Below the pieces are notes generated by a model. That model was given only the letters and a program-made list of their open reading frames with translations. It was not told the origin of the DNA and searched no databases. DNA of 64,000 nt from Pleurodeles waltl (lineage: Eukaryota > Chordata > Amphibia > Caudata > Salamandridae), in assembly GCF_031143425.1 (NCBI RefSeq), contig NC_090445.1, forward strand, positions 1,578,060,049-1,578,124,048, given 5' to 3'. The position numbers and the translations under genes were made by a program. This document shows, piece after piece, positions 44,457-57,400 of this stretch (its first letter is position 1; each line of letters starts with the position of its first letter).

Positions 44457-46349
44457 AATGTTCACTGGAGGGCATACACTGGACCATTAATCCTCCGATC
44501 CCCTTATATTTTTGGAGTAAAATGTTATGACTACACACATGTAAAAATGTGTCTGTAGTGTCAGTTTTATTTAAGATGAGATATGTAGAATATTGAATTT
44601 CATAAACTAACACTAATTGAATAACCTAACCAGAACACTAACTTATAGTTTAAAACGGAAGAGAGAATGATGTAACCCGACAGCAAGGCCACTGGAATTA
44701 TATGGCTAGGGAAAACCCAATTATGCAGCAAAGAAAGCCAAATCATGTGACACATTTTGACGCAGATTTACAACACTATTTTGCCATTTTTTTTTAAACA
44801 TAATAACACTGTATAGGCACACGATTCACGACATTAGTGTCAGTTTAACGTTCAAATATATTAATCAGAAAACTAAAAGGTAACCTGTATCTACTCAACA
44901 AAGTGCCTGAGACTGCATACTAACAGGTGTGGTAACATTTAGTAACCTTTGATTTAGTTGTGCTGGAAACAGTTTTTTGTTAAACTCTACAAATTATGCA
45001 CAAGATGATGGATTGTATGGTAAGGGCAGCAAATCCTTTATTATGTGGAAAATGCCGCTGCCACAGAATCACATAATTGCTGTGGTCCTTTCCTACAGTC
45101 CATAAACTGCAGATTATGCGATAGTGAGCTAAAATCCCAGTTTCTCCATTTGACCAAATGATGTGCTTCAAGACACATCACTTTACTTTACTGTTACTTG
45201 CTTAACCATAGAGTTAGATAGCACAGTAAAGTAATTTAGTGCAGGATCTGCACAATACAAAAATCACATATTTTAATGTAAAAACGTTGCTTCACTTTTA
45301 ATAACAAGCTATATAAATAGAGAACAAGACAAACTGGCACATTTTGGATAACTCGTGGCAACGTCCTCAGAGCATGAGGGTGTTCTTGAATGTTTCAAGT
45401 TTAAATAAATGTTACTTTCAATAAATGCCACTCAATTCAGTGATATAATCATATGCACTTCATTGAGAGACTGAGAAATGTTATAATGTATATTTTTTCA
45501 TTTTACATTTTTGTCATATTTTTTCATGACATTTGTTGCCAGGTTGCATCTTTTGATAGCTAGGCTCGTGCTTTGGTTCTCAGACCAAGCCAGACTACTT
45601 ACTGGCTTAGTTCTCTCCAAGGCTGTCTGTGTCACCCCATAGAAATCTAGTGTCTCCTACGTCCTTGCTATGACCCATGTATGATCAAGAAGCCTCTGGT
45701 GCTAGTAGCTCATGAGCTGGCAGCAGCCTTCGGCTCTCACCCAGCCAGAAAGACTACCTACTATGAAGCACATGTGCTGGACACGTATAACAATGCCTCT
45801 TACGTCACGAGTCCCCATCACTAGGCCCTACCCAAGCCCATGATTTTAACCAATGTACCTCCCCTGATAGCTTTTGTGCTGGCTGTAGTTCCTCGTCAGT
45901 AATGCTTCGGCCATACATTGTCCGGGGGCTGCTGGCACCCTCCTTAAAATCGAGACAAGAGTGCGTCCCCATGGAGTGTCTCAAGAAGCTATGGCACTCT
46001 CAAAAACTGGTCCCGACAATGCGGGACCTCTGCTCACCCCAAGAAGAATAGATTGCAAAATGGCAGAACGGATATGTGGAATCACCTTTTGAGAATTCCA
46101 CCCACATACGAATGAAATGTGTTGGCCAGCTCAGGGCGCCATTGCACGTACTCTGCCTTGCTATGGGTGGCCCTTCTCCTTTGCATACACTGTTTTGATT
46201 GCCAGACCTATGGCCCTTGCAGCAATGCACCACTAATCTACATTGTTCATAATCCTCTGAAACATGACCAAAATAGTATTTCAAGCTTAGTGGGCTGGAC
46301 AATGTCTGATTACACAAGTTGCCAGTGCTAACCAAGTCAGCAAATAACA
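44457..46349. other. No gene recognised
   Basis: AT-rich to 45550, then GC-richer to 46050. The 154-codon minus frame at 46000-46464 overlaps a plus-strand LINE remnant and is taken as its shadow. Confidence 0.45.
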
Positions 46350-46728
46350 TCATTTGGAGCACTGGAGAAGAATCACTTTCAAAATCCTCACCTACGCACA
46401 CAAAGCCGTCCACAGCACCGAACCTGCCTACTTTAACCAGCGACTCAACTTCCACGTACCCCACAGGACCCTACACTCAGCCCAACTCTTTCTCGCAGAA
46501 GTACCCCGCATCCGGAAACCAGATCAGGAGGACGCTCCTTCTCCTACCTCACTGCCACCACCTGGAACGCCCTACCCATCCACATCAGACAAACCACCTC
46601 CCTCCCCAGCTTCACAAAGGAACTGAAGACATGGCTTTTTTAATCCACCACTGGTACTCGCTACACCCCCCTCCAGCGCCTTGAGACCCTAACGGGTGAG
46701 TAGCTGTGCTCTGATTGATTGAATGAAA
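46350..46728 (+). pseudogene. L2-like LINE 3' end with tail
   Basis: WRRITFKILTYAHKAVHST (frame at 46354) matches the C-terminal LHWLPV..RI.FKILTYAHKAL region, with an internal deletion before it. The frame continues to PAYFNQ and, after a frameshift, ELKTWLF near 46622-46640. The 3' tail GCGCCTTGAGACCCTAACGG ... GATTGATTGAATG (46677-46724) is shared in inverted form by the LINE at 59.35 kb, so both belong to one family. Confidence 0.8.
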
Positions 46729-47783
46729 AGCAACCCGTGTTAGTGTGATCACAGCAGGTAAAGTTTGAGCAATGCTGGAAGCCATTCCTAGGATAACAGT
46801 GGCAGGCTGTTTTATGTCACGCGGGTATTGACCGAGTACACACTATTCTAAACTATTAAATCATGTTGTTCTTGCTATTAACGTTTTAACTGCAACAATG
46901 TTTACCAATCTAAAACCCTCTCCGTGTTTTGGCCTGTCTTCACAGGGCAGCTCTTTGCACGACCTAATGTTACTAGCCCTTTAAAATATACAAGAGTGGG
47001 TTCTGGTCCCACTCAGAGGAGTATTTTTCTTTCACCTCATGTAACTGGCTGTTTGGCGTATCATTCTGCCCCAGTAAAGTGCTCGCATTGCAAAGCACGA
47101 GGCACTGACAACTTAGATGGCCACGATTCATAACATTGCATTGCTTCTCTCATAGACGCATAATAAACAGAAAACATGTATTTTTATTTTTTATTGAAGC
47201 AAACATTTTAAACATTTTAGTCAGGGCTCAAAATGTAAGCCAGATTTAGCTTTGCCGAATATCTGTTCTTATTTTAACTATTTATGCACGTTTGCCCCAC
47301 CTCCTCTTGTACTGCCTCCTTTTTGATCCTGAAAACAGAGAAAAACAAGGGCAGATTCAGGACAGCACCAAAGTTGGAAAATAAAAGGCCTATGTTTTCT
47401 TTTATCTTACACAAGGCGATATTTTCTTCTAACCTTATACAAGGGTATATAAGTGCAACCTTTTCGCTTCCTTTCTGCTGTGATCTATATATTGCGCTTC
47501 CTGTCTCCTCTGCTGTACTAGAGTCGTATCCGGAGTATTTTGTAGATTAGAATCCAGACTTAGTGAAAGACGAAAATCAAATTGTAGCAACACTAACATT
47601 CTGACAAGTAGGTCAACATACTTTGTGTTGAGCAGGCGGGAGATCCAGGTATTGTGTTCTTCCATGGAAGGCACTGTTGGTGGCAACCTCAAGCTGAATA
47701 GAGTCAACGGGCCGTGCAAACTGAAGGACAAATAGCAAGAATAAAACCAAGCAAAGCATGCACACCATCTGGATAAGGACGAA
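46729..47783. other. No gene recognised
   Basis: No feature recognised; AT-rich around 47150-47290. Confidence 0.45.
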
Positions 47784-47985
47784 CCCAGTGCAAGTGACAC
47801 GAGAGACCGGTACATGCCGCGGCTGCAAGGATCCCACGGCATGTGACACGCTTGCAGTCCTTGATTCGTGTACATTCCGTGGCTGCAAGGATCCCGCGTC
47901 ATGTGACACGCTTGAAGTCCTGGATTCGGGTACATGCCGTGGCTGCAAGGATCCCGCGTCATTTGACACGCTTGCAGTCCTGGCT
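47784..47985. repeat. 60 bp tandem repeat, about 3.3 copies
   Basis: TACATGCCG (or TACATTCCG) recurs at exactly 47811, 47871 and 47931. Units contain GGCTGCAAGGATCCC, CATGTGACACGCTTG and AGTCCTGGATTCG. Sixty is divisible by three, so frames stay open on both strands (minus-strand 20-residue repeats with DPCSHGMY). This is probably passive rather than coding. Confidence 0.95.
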
Positions 47986-50824
47986 TTCACAACAGAAGGA
48001 CAGACCTCTGGTTTGGATTATCCTGTCACTGTTCTGAATTTTCTGGTCCTAGCATGCCATACGCCTTTCACAAAAACTAAGGAATGGTTGTAAGTATATC
48101 GTATACAGTGGAGTTTATTTGCAGTTAAGATGGGTGTAGGGAAACTTGGGCATTTGAGTTACTCGAAGGTGTTTGACCTTCTTCAACACAGCAATAGCAG
48201 TTCTCCTTTGTTTGTACTATATCGGAGACCCTTTATGTACACTGAATATTTTTCTTCTTGAGTCGATGAAAGTCCAACCTGTACACCTCCTCTGAAAATA
48301 ACCCTACCTCATTCTAATTATGTGAAATTTTGACTGAAACTGAGCAAATATATTTTTAGACTAATATGCATGACGTTGTTTAGGAATCTAACATTTTGAT
48401 TGCCTAAAACAAATGTAACAGCTGGTCTAGAGGTGTTGCCCTCTATTTATGTCTTTAAAATATTTCATGCAAGGCTGCTGGCTTGCAAAAATGTACGAGT
48501 GGGTGGGCCCATGGAGGCCCAGCAAGAAATGTCTCAAAATGTTTCCTGCTGCAGTGGTCTGCATAAGGCAACTTCTTAGGTAAATTTGTTGTGACATTCA
48601 TTTTTAATTTTTTCCCTAGTCATCACTCATGGACAAATGCCTGTCCCTACAGGATTCTAACTTTCCACTTGCTCATCATCAACTTTCCAGGTTGTTTCTC
48701 CTCTGTGATGGCGGCTGGGATGTGTGATTTCCCTGATGATTGATTTCTTGGTGTGGAAGTCATGGATTATGCAGTGCATTTTGCAAGAGTGCATCCTGGA
48801 CACATAGTTGGAATTGTACAATGTACAACTTTTGCCAGGTGTAATCAACTTCTGCCTAAACGATTGACCCTGGAGACTGCAGCTTTGCCATATCTAGAAA
48901 GTAGGAATGTTCATACATCTGGCAGGAAGATAGCCTGTTCACCCGTCATAAAGAGCTGGAGAGCCCTATGTCTGTAAATAGTTTTCAGTAGCCCTCTGGT
49001 TCAACAGCATTAGTTTCTATGCAAATCATAGTCATAAGTCACATGAGCAGCATAACAGTGTTTCTTGAAAACCCTTTGAGCAGAGAAATCGCCCTCGGGA
49101 AAGAGCTAGGTCTAATGTTTAAATTGGTGTGTGGCAGGGTGGCCATGCATGTGTGGGTGTCACATCTGTAGCACTGCCGCTAATTTAGAATAGGGAGAGC
49201 AGCAGCGAAAAACATTTGAATCTCTTGAAGTTGGAGACCTCCATCTCTTCAGCCTTCAGGTCCGAGGTTGTATCAAAGTAAGAGCTGGAAAAATGTTGGG
49301 GTGATTCTAATAACTATGGACTAAGGGGTGAAGGGATTCGACTCCTGCTCGTGGATAGTCTGTCAAATTGTTAAGGAAAGGGAGTTAGTTAAGTGTGACA
49401 CATCTATAGTTGCTACATTGTATAGGCTTGACCCTGCCCACCTGTAGAGGCAGCAGATGTTGGGTTGCCAAGATCCAGTGCATGGATAATCTCCCCTGTT
49501 GATGTACATGAACTCCCATGATGATGTGTTTGCCAAGACGTTCCGTGGTCTGATGCTCAGGCTAATCCCATTGGTGTACAAAGGCCCACGGTTCATCACT
49601 TAGAAAGGGTGCCCCTAGAATGTTTGACCCTCCATTCTAATGCAACTTGCACGCTAGTTTGATATCCTTCCAGCACACAGAGGGTGGTATGACCTTCCTC
49701 CAAGGATAGTCAGGCTGTCCTTGTAACATCACTTTTTTTTGTAGGTGATGTCCTCTAGTGGTTGCCTCCATGCCCCACATGTTTATAAGAAAGAAGGCAA
49801 AGAAGAAATTTGACCTTTACTCATTTCTGCTTTCCACTAATGTATTGACTGAAAAGCAGTGAGCTAATGCATGGTACCCTAAATTCTATTGACAAAGCCA
49901 AAGGATCTTACCAACCTTTTGGCTTTGTCAAATGCATGGTTTGTTTTGCCACGCTTTTTGCAAAATATTACTGTTGAGGAAGCTGCTGGATCCTCACCAA
50001 CCTAAAAAGAAACATTGGCTAAACAGCAAAAATAGTTTATTTTCTCAAAAAGCATACATCGGCATAGTAGTCCCTGGAACTAAAGAAAACTACTTTGTGG
50101 GTGGATGTGCTCCTTGTGAAAGAGAAAAATGCTGTCATTTACAGTGAAGTTAACCAAAGACTGGAATGGACTGACCCTATGCCCCATGCTCTAGTGCTCA
50201 GAAGAAAATATGAATGAAACACTACTAGACCAATGGATGAAGGGGGCTGGCTAAATCGCCCATAAGACAGTAAGTTATACATATAATTTTAGTTAAATCA
50301 AATGTGCTTTGCTAACACCAGACCCAAAAATGATTGTATATGGATGGATTCATTAGTTGGAATTCCAGCATTGCTATATTTGGAAGGGTGTAGGCTGGTG
50401 GCAGACTCCCGATAGGTCAGACGTGATCAGAGTGCCTCCTCCGCTACCATGCCAATCATTTTAGTTAGACCGGCCAGTTAGGGCAATCTCTAAATTACTC
50501 TGTAGTCCACTCAACCCCTAGGCTCTTGCAACTGCCAAGGAGGCTGTGCATTAAGGCTGACGCGCTGGCACACCGACAGTGACATAGACACACCCACTCA
50601 CTCACACTTCCTTTCCAAAACCCCCAGGTGAACAAGTATTCACAAAGACACTAGGTCTCTCCTATCTGACACCTATTTGACTTTGCCAATGTCTTTTGAT
50701 CATGTTTTAGAGCAGCGTGGCTGCTGTGCAGAACGGCTAAAAGTTGCTAAAATAGCGCTATTATGAGAGAATGGAAAGCTAAAAAAAAAAAAAAAGCACT
50801 ATGATGCGGCCAGCTTCTTTTGTT
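47986..50824. other. No gene recognised apart from a small fold-back at 49889
   Basis: Aside from the hairpin at 49889-49931, no coding motif or element boundary was found. Confidence 0.45.
49889..49931. repeat. Small fold-back (TTGACAAAGCCAAA arms)
   Basis: TTGACAAAGCCAAAGG pairs with CCTTTTGGCTTTGTCAA across a short loop, with one unpaired base. Related arms occur near 41482 and 53326, suggesting a dispersed mini-element family. Confidence 0.65.
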
Positions 50825-51130
50825 TAATTGTAGATGGCAGGGGAGGGCAACACAGGCAATGAGAGGGTGGAAGATTGGAGAGGGAGAGGCAACACGAACA
50901 AACGGAGGGGTGGAGAGTGGGAAGGAAGAGGCAACACAGACAATTGTTGGATGGGGTGGGAGGCAATAAGCAACGTGGGCAACAGGAAGGTGGGGGTGGG
51001 AGGGGAGGAACATCATGGACAACAGGAGGATGTAGGATGGGAGGGAAGAAACAACACAGACAACCTGGGGTGAGGTAGGAAGGAAGAAGTAATACGGACG
51101 AGGAGGGTAGGTAATAAGTGGAAAGAAACA
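50825..51130. repeat. Purine-rich minisatellite, about 45-48 bp unit
   Basis: GGGAGAGGCAACACAGACAA-type words recur about six times, each followed by GGAGGGTGGAGAGTGGGA-like sequence. Strong strand asymmetry (G/A on plus) runs through it. The open frames on both strands are repeat by-products. Confidence 0.85.
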
Positions 51131-51689
51131 ACAAGGATGACTGCGCTAGCTAGAAGGAATTTAATACCTCAGTCAAAGCACCAGCAGAGGAAAAACCCTA
51201 ATTATGAATCAATAAGTACTTAGTCTATGCCCCATACGGTAGAAAAGGACTTAAAGCAGGCACGTGCTGCCCAATTAGTATGCACCCATGAATTGGAAGC
51301 AATGAGCAGGCTCCAAGCTCCTTCTAGTAAACAATATCTCTTGTAAGCAAGAGCTTAATGCACCTTCACAGGCGAGAACTAAAAAGGATGTAAACCAACA
51401 AGGCTGCTGCAGACTACTCTATATTATATATTCAGTTATGGACTCAGACTAGAGGTTGTGGGAAGTTTTTCTAATGGACTGCAGTATTTCACTAAAAGAA
51501 AACAATTCAGCCAGGTTATCTGCATGTGTTAGGCTGCCTTCTCAAGCCGATCACTATGGGAGTGTTGCTTGGGCTGCAGCCTTGTAGGGTTGCCACCTGA
51601 CTGTTTTGTTTTCGTACTAGGCGTAGTGGTTAGCTTGTTTAAACAAATTATAATTTTTTTTAAAAGATAAGGCCCAGTCTGTCATCAGT
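51131..51689. other. No gene recognised
   Basis: No feature recognised. Confidence 0.45.
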
Positions 51690-51959
51690 ATTGCCCCTGC
51701 CAGCTCTGCCAATGACAGTACCAACAAAACTACTAAACATCACACTCCTACAAGTGTGACAATCCAGACTTTTCCAGGTGCCCAACACTATAGAAATGGC
51801 TAAGTCCTTTTTAATGTATATTGAATTAATAAAGAACTGTTATTGTGCTAATTTCTACATTAGATAGCACCACCAAGTGGCAGACTGTCATAAGTGCAGT
51901 AGTTGCTAATTAAGTGCCGATGCTGAGCACCAGAAACCACCAGCTCGAATTAAGCACTG
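51690..51959. mobile_element. Second copy of the 11.0 kb hAT-like MITE family (5' end eroded)
   Basis: The right end CACCAGCTCGAATTAAGCACTG matches that at 11393. The shared words TTAATGTATATTGA and GAGCACCAGAAACCACC keep the same order. The expected CAGTGCTTAA left end is not recognisable. Confidence 0.65.
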
Positions 51960-52572
51960 GCTTGGCCTGCATTTTTTATTACAGGCTTGTAAAAATATTC
52001 AGAAAACCAGTGAAATCTGGCATTGTTTTCACTTCTGAAAAATAAATCTATTAGTACTCCTTTGAAAGCTGTCTAAATCGTTTCGGATATATTGACTAGA
52101 GGGATAATTGCCATGTTATAAAAGAATTGTGATAAACTTATGGGAATTATTTTTGGCCTCCCAGCTTTTGGCTGTTCCATCATATGGAAACAGCAGCTAA
52201 TGGCAGGTATTTTTTTGTAAGAAAAGTGGCAGCCCTATGTCGAGTTGCTAGCTCCTTTGTGAGGGGAAGGTGCTTGTCTTTCAACCACAGACACTCCCTC
52301 CCCTCAGCAGGCTGGTTATTATCTTATCTGTTCAGAGCATCCTGTTCTATGTAGAGGCCCCTTGTGTATTTTCAGTTTGCTTAACGAAATCTAACTTACC
52401 ACTTGGCACACTTTGCTTTTAAGGCCGCACTTGATTCCTGCTGTGTCCTCTTTAAGAAATATGGGGTAGAGTGGTCAGTCACCCTGAAAAGTGAGAGCAG
52501 AGCTGTAGTGACAGACCTTTCAAACAATATGGAAACAAATGGATTTAACGTGCAGTCAGCTTGTCCCTCATC
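51960..52572. other. No gene recognised
   Basis: No feature recognised. Confidence 0.45.
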
Positions 52573-52640
52573 CAGTGGTGCAACTCAAAGTGATGGGGCC
52601 CACTGCAGAATATGAAGACGGGCTCTTGAACCTTCCATAT
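52573..52640. mobile_element. Possible hAT-like MITE fragment
   Basis: CAGTGGTGCAACTCAAAG followed by TGATGGGGCCCACTGCAG resembles the CAGTGGCGTAACT-type end of short hAT elements (from memory). Only one end is seen. Confidence 0.35.
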
Positions 52641-53969
52641 CTCACAGATATTCATTGCACTTGGGTGAGTACGGACCTCTTGGAAGAGTTGGTGATAGCC
52701 CGCCTCCAGTGCAGCGGCCGCAGGAGCCTTTGTGCGCTCATTGGACTAGGCTGCCCAGCACAAAATGACCAGTGAGTCAGCCAATGGGGGCATGGCACAA
52801 CACTGCGTGGCTACATGCACCATTCATTCCAGCACTAGAAGCTTGCTTAGTGGCTAAAGAGGGGCACTATACAACAGCATCTGACTGCAGCCACATTCAC
52901 GTTTGGAAACAAGATGTATTTCAACCCTTGCATTGCGTCACAGTTGGCCCCTATTCATTTGCACGGATAATGATCATTTACAGTGAAGATACTTTTTATT
53001 AGCTCTATAACCAGGACATATTGATTTTACTAAAGTTATAGAAATAATATACTTATTCATAAGGGGTTTCAGACAAAGCTCTTGATCTGTTGGTCTGTTG
53101 TCATGCATTTATTTCCCCCTTCCGCCCATTACAGCATATAGCATGAGCAATGGGTTAGCCGGCTTCATCCTCAGGCTAACTTCACTGTGAGTGGCTGCAT
53201 TCTTCTCTTTTATATAAGTAACACATCCACAGAAGGTAGTTCTTTTAAGTATTAGGGACTACTATGACAACGTGTGCTTTTTAAGATGAGACAAGTATTT
53301 TACCAAAACAAGTAAAAACAATCTTTGACAAAGTCAAAAGGCTAGAACGCCAGTCTTATTGGCTCTGCCAATGCTTGTTTTCATAGTGCTGTTGTGGCAG
53401 TTCCCATTCCAGCTACCACAGTGCCAGTTGTCCACACCCCCTAAGTGCCGGCAAGAGCATAGCATATTCATGGCACGGCTGCAGGGCATGGCTTGGATTC
53501 GTGGCTGCGTGGTTTAGGGAGAGTGAGTGTCGGGTCTGCTGACGTCTGCCAGCCCCAGCTCAGCAGTGCAGATGCGAGCACGAGATGGGTAGGTTTTTTC
53601 AAGTGAACTGAAATCTAGTGATTAGCGCAATGAAGAGATCACTGAAAAAGCATCTCACATGAATATGCCGAATATCATTATAAGAAATCACCTTACAAGC
53701 AGTGGACCTGCATCAGAGAGAAAATAGATAATTGGCTTGGATCCCAAGTCTTTGGTTACAAATATACGTAATTTGCATTGTGTCTTGGTTTAACTTTGTA
53801 GCAGACATTTCCAAGTCATGGGTTTCATATCGCTAAAGTACCCTGCTTTCCTGACCTTGTTCGTAATCCTTTTTTTGCACGTGGCTCAAAATTTCACTTT
53901 TTAACAAGTTCCGTCCACGGCTTCATCAAAAGCAGTAGGTTGGCATTATCATAAAGTATGCGGTAGGCA
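52641..53969. other. No gene recognised
   Basis: The fold-back family arm TTGACAAAGTCAAAAGG lies at about 53326-53343, with ATTGGCTCTGCCAATGC near 53377. No coding motif. Confidence 0.45.
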
Positions 53970-54450
53970 GGTGTGGTGTGTGATGTGTGGAGCTCGAGGT
54001 TTGAAGCTGCGGGTCAGAGGTCAGACGTATGGAGCTGGAAGAGTGAAGGTGTGTATTATGTAGGAGCTGTGGAGCACGAGTGGGGGGTGGGTTCAATTTT
54101 TTTTAGTGGAATGTTGACTGACGAGAAGAGAATATGAGAGGTGTTAAGTTATGATATAAGGAGCGTGGAGATGTGAGGTGTGGAAATGGGAAGTATAGGT
54201 CTATGATTTGTGGAGCTGTGAGGTGTGGAGCTGAAGCATTGACCTTAGCAGTGCGAAGCTACGAGCATGGTGCTGGGTTGATGGAGGTATGAGGCCTTTA
54301 GCTGGGAGCTGTGGTGTGGAGAAGCGAAGTGTGGAGTGCGGTGCGATCATGTGTGGAGATGAGCTGAGAGGAGGGAAGTACACAAGAGTGAGGTGTGGAG
54401 CTTGGAATTGTGATGAGTGGTCCTAGGAGTGAGGGGTGCAGCTGTGGTCC
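53970..54450. repeat. Degenerate GTGTGGAGCTGTGAGGT minisatellite
   Basis: The words TGTGGAGCTG, TGTGAGGTGTGGAG and GGGAAGT(G)TG recur irregularly, giving a G-rich, C-poor plus strand. The unit is about 12-25 bp and too degenerate to count. Confidence 0.65.
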
Positions 54451-57400
54451 AAGCAGGACCAGGGTGGAAACAGTAAAATGTTCACCACAAAGCCACTAAA
54501 TGATTTTTCCAAAAATGAGTCCCCTCTGTGTGGAGATGGGACAGCTTCTGCCACTGCTCGCCTCTGTATCACTCCAGGAGTGGCCTCCAGAAATGGAAAC
54601 CATAAGAAAGTGTGTCCATAAGAACGCCTGTGCAACCCTTCCTGCTCTCATTATGACTGGGTTTCATTTACTATGCTTTAAAGTTATTATTTAATTGAGA
54701 ATATATTGTAAAAGGCTCACTTTCTGCTCCTGCTCACTCTGTGCAGGACAGTGACTTATCTGACAAAATTTGCCAGGGCCACAACGAGGTGTGCCTCATG
54801 TAAGAGACCTTAATGAAAACCCATTCTTCGTTTCAGTAGATGTTGCTTGTAGGTGCAAACTCCCCCCTCCCTGACAGGTCGGGACTCTTTACATAAGATA
54901 CTCCCTTTGCCCACATTGTTATTATGTATCTCATAACACCCTTTACTGGATAGATGATTTTTTTTCATAAAGTGGAGAGGCCCTGTTGCACCCAGGCTAG
55001 GAAGGTGGAGCCCCACATGTCTCACTGACCACCCTGCAAAGGGGATATACAAAGCTAGTTGGTTCCTACGAGGTATCAGAAGATAACACTGGACCTCCCA
55101 GCTGATCATAGTTAACGAGTGCACATATGCCCCCTTCTGGAACCCTCTCGGTCAATAGCGGGACATGCCATAGGTGGAAGGTAGAAAAGGCTAAATCCTT
55201 CATTTGATTTAGAGCACATTTCATGATGGCCGCTTGTAATGATTTAGAAAGGGTTAAACAGTCCCCTTTCCATTGGAGCTAAAGGTAGTACAGTTGTAGT
55301 TCGGGGCATTGGTGACTGTGGTAGAGATGCTGCTTTACCACTTCGATCCTGTGATGCTGTGCCACCTCTCCATATGTAGGAACAGCTGTGGAAAGTCCTA
55401 GCTTTCTTCTTCCTGGTCGCACAACAGTCACATGGAAGTATCCTAGAAAGAGCTGCCTGTTCAGCAACAGGATTATTCTGACTCCACAGGATACTGGAGT
55501 TCTTGATCCAACCCATTCTTATTTCAGCAAAGGATGCTCATTTTATATGATTTTTCGGCCTAAACGATTTATCTCTAAAGTGGGGACACTCCCAATGCTC
55601 TTGAGGACTGCCTCGCAAATCCCGGCAGAGAGGTACATTTCTCTCAGGAGAGAGTTACAACAGAAGGAGGGGGGGGGGCTTTAGTTTGAGGCGCCCAAAG
55701 GGACGAATGATGCCTTATCAATAAGACATAATACCTACTGCTATCCCCAAGCCCTGTTGCTTTCACACTTGTGCAGGGCAGACTCTGTTGAGGGACGTCA
55801 AGTCAAATCTGCTCCCAGGCCCATTGAGGAAGTAGATATGGGTCTACAGAAGGAGAACGAAAGTAAGCGGGTCAGAGCGCTGAGGTTTCTGAGGTACGAC
55901 CTCTGACAGATTTATTGAATTCGGTCACCAGGCCTCAGTGATACTGGCTGTCTCTAAGCAGGCAAAGAACAGCTTGTGTGAAAAAAGGGGAGAATTGAGA
56001 AGATGCAATAACAGAAATAAGAATATTTGAAAAAGTTGAATTTACAACAGTAAAATCTTAGTGAGTTGGGCACCCTCTGTGGAAGTTTATCAGCTAGCTG
56101 CAGAGACTAGGTTTAAATGTAAGAAGGGTAAACTTGGCCTTTGAGGGTTCTTCAAGAGGGCTGGATCCATTCCATATTTTCAGGATATCCACATAGATAA
56201 ATGTAAACAAAGTGAATCAGAAAGGTGTGGGCCTACAAGTCCAGGCAGACAAAGTATTGTTGCAAAAAGCTAGGGCTGATGAACCATCCTGTACGACCCA
56301 CGGCCTCTTATTAGGTTTTTTACAGCCCCTTGGCACTGATTTCCTTGACACATGAGAGCAATAAAAGGGAGAGGTGCCTTTTCTCTCCCATTGGCTGGTT
56401 TAAAGAGACAGGTTAGGTTCCTCTGGGACTGGTTGAGCTCACTGGGACTTTAAACCCTTACCATGTTTCCAGGCCAGCACTATCTTTTTTATAAATCATT
56501 ATAATCAGTGTATTAGTCCAAGTAGGTTGATTGAAGCAAAAACTACATCAAGCAAAAACACTGTGATTTCTTAAGTAAAGGTCCAGGCATGTGGTGTTTA
56601 TCATATCTGCACTGATCAGGAAATCCTAATTACCGCAGATTGACCTGCGTATGGTGCAGCCTGATTTACACTTTGTATAACATCTCATATAAATGCCAGC
56701 TGGTCCCATGTGATGAGTGTGATCTACAGTAATTCCTAGAGTTTGAGCCAGTATCAGAAAACAGAGAATTTCACTTTCACTCTTCTTACCATATGTGTTG
56801 GCCTAAAATCCCACCATGCTTAGTGTGGCTGGGGGTTACACTTGTGGCATGGTTTTCAGTTAACACCTATGATCTAAGGGGAGCAGCTGGTATGAATTTA
56901 ACCTTCAAGGAACAATGTCCAGGGCTCTTTTCCCTACTGGTGAAGGGGCGGTGGTACACAGGATACGCTGTTGAAGATTCATTATTAATTTTGAGGAAAT
57001 GCTGAGTATATCAAAGTGGTCATGTTTTGAGCCGCCAAAAGAGGGCTGCAGAGGGGAAATTATTATCAAACTGGCCTACACATTATCATAGCTCTATGCT
57101 TGTGCAGCAATTTATTTTGAAGTAAGCTTTTACTGTTTATTAGTTGTAAACCACTATATGGTGGCAGATGTTGGAGCTGCTGCGTTCTCTCTTCACCGGG
57201 TGTTGGATTTAATAATCTGGTTTGACAACGCAGCAGTTTCTTGACAATTATGTGATCATCACTAAAAAGGGGCTTTGGTTTCTTCTTCCCCTACAAAAAC
57301 ACACACATACACGTCATACCTATATTTATGGGGACCGGCCATTGACCGTAATGAAGTGTGTATTTACCATTCTAACTCCACACGCGCTTTGATAGTAGGG

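Noticed and set aside
46000..46464. 154-codon minus frame
   Set aside because: Its 5' part overlaps the plus-strand LINE 3' end on the opposite strand; no independent homology.
47784..47985. Possible CRISPR-like array
   Set aside because: Units are contiguous 60 bp tandem copies with no distinct spacers, and the genome is eukaryotic.
47435..48093. 175- and 111-codon frames over the 60 bp repeat
   Set aside because: The period is a multiple of three, so openness is automatic. No start context or homology.
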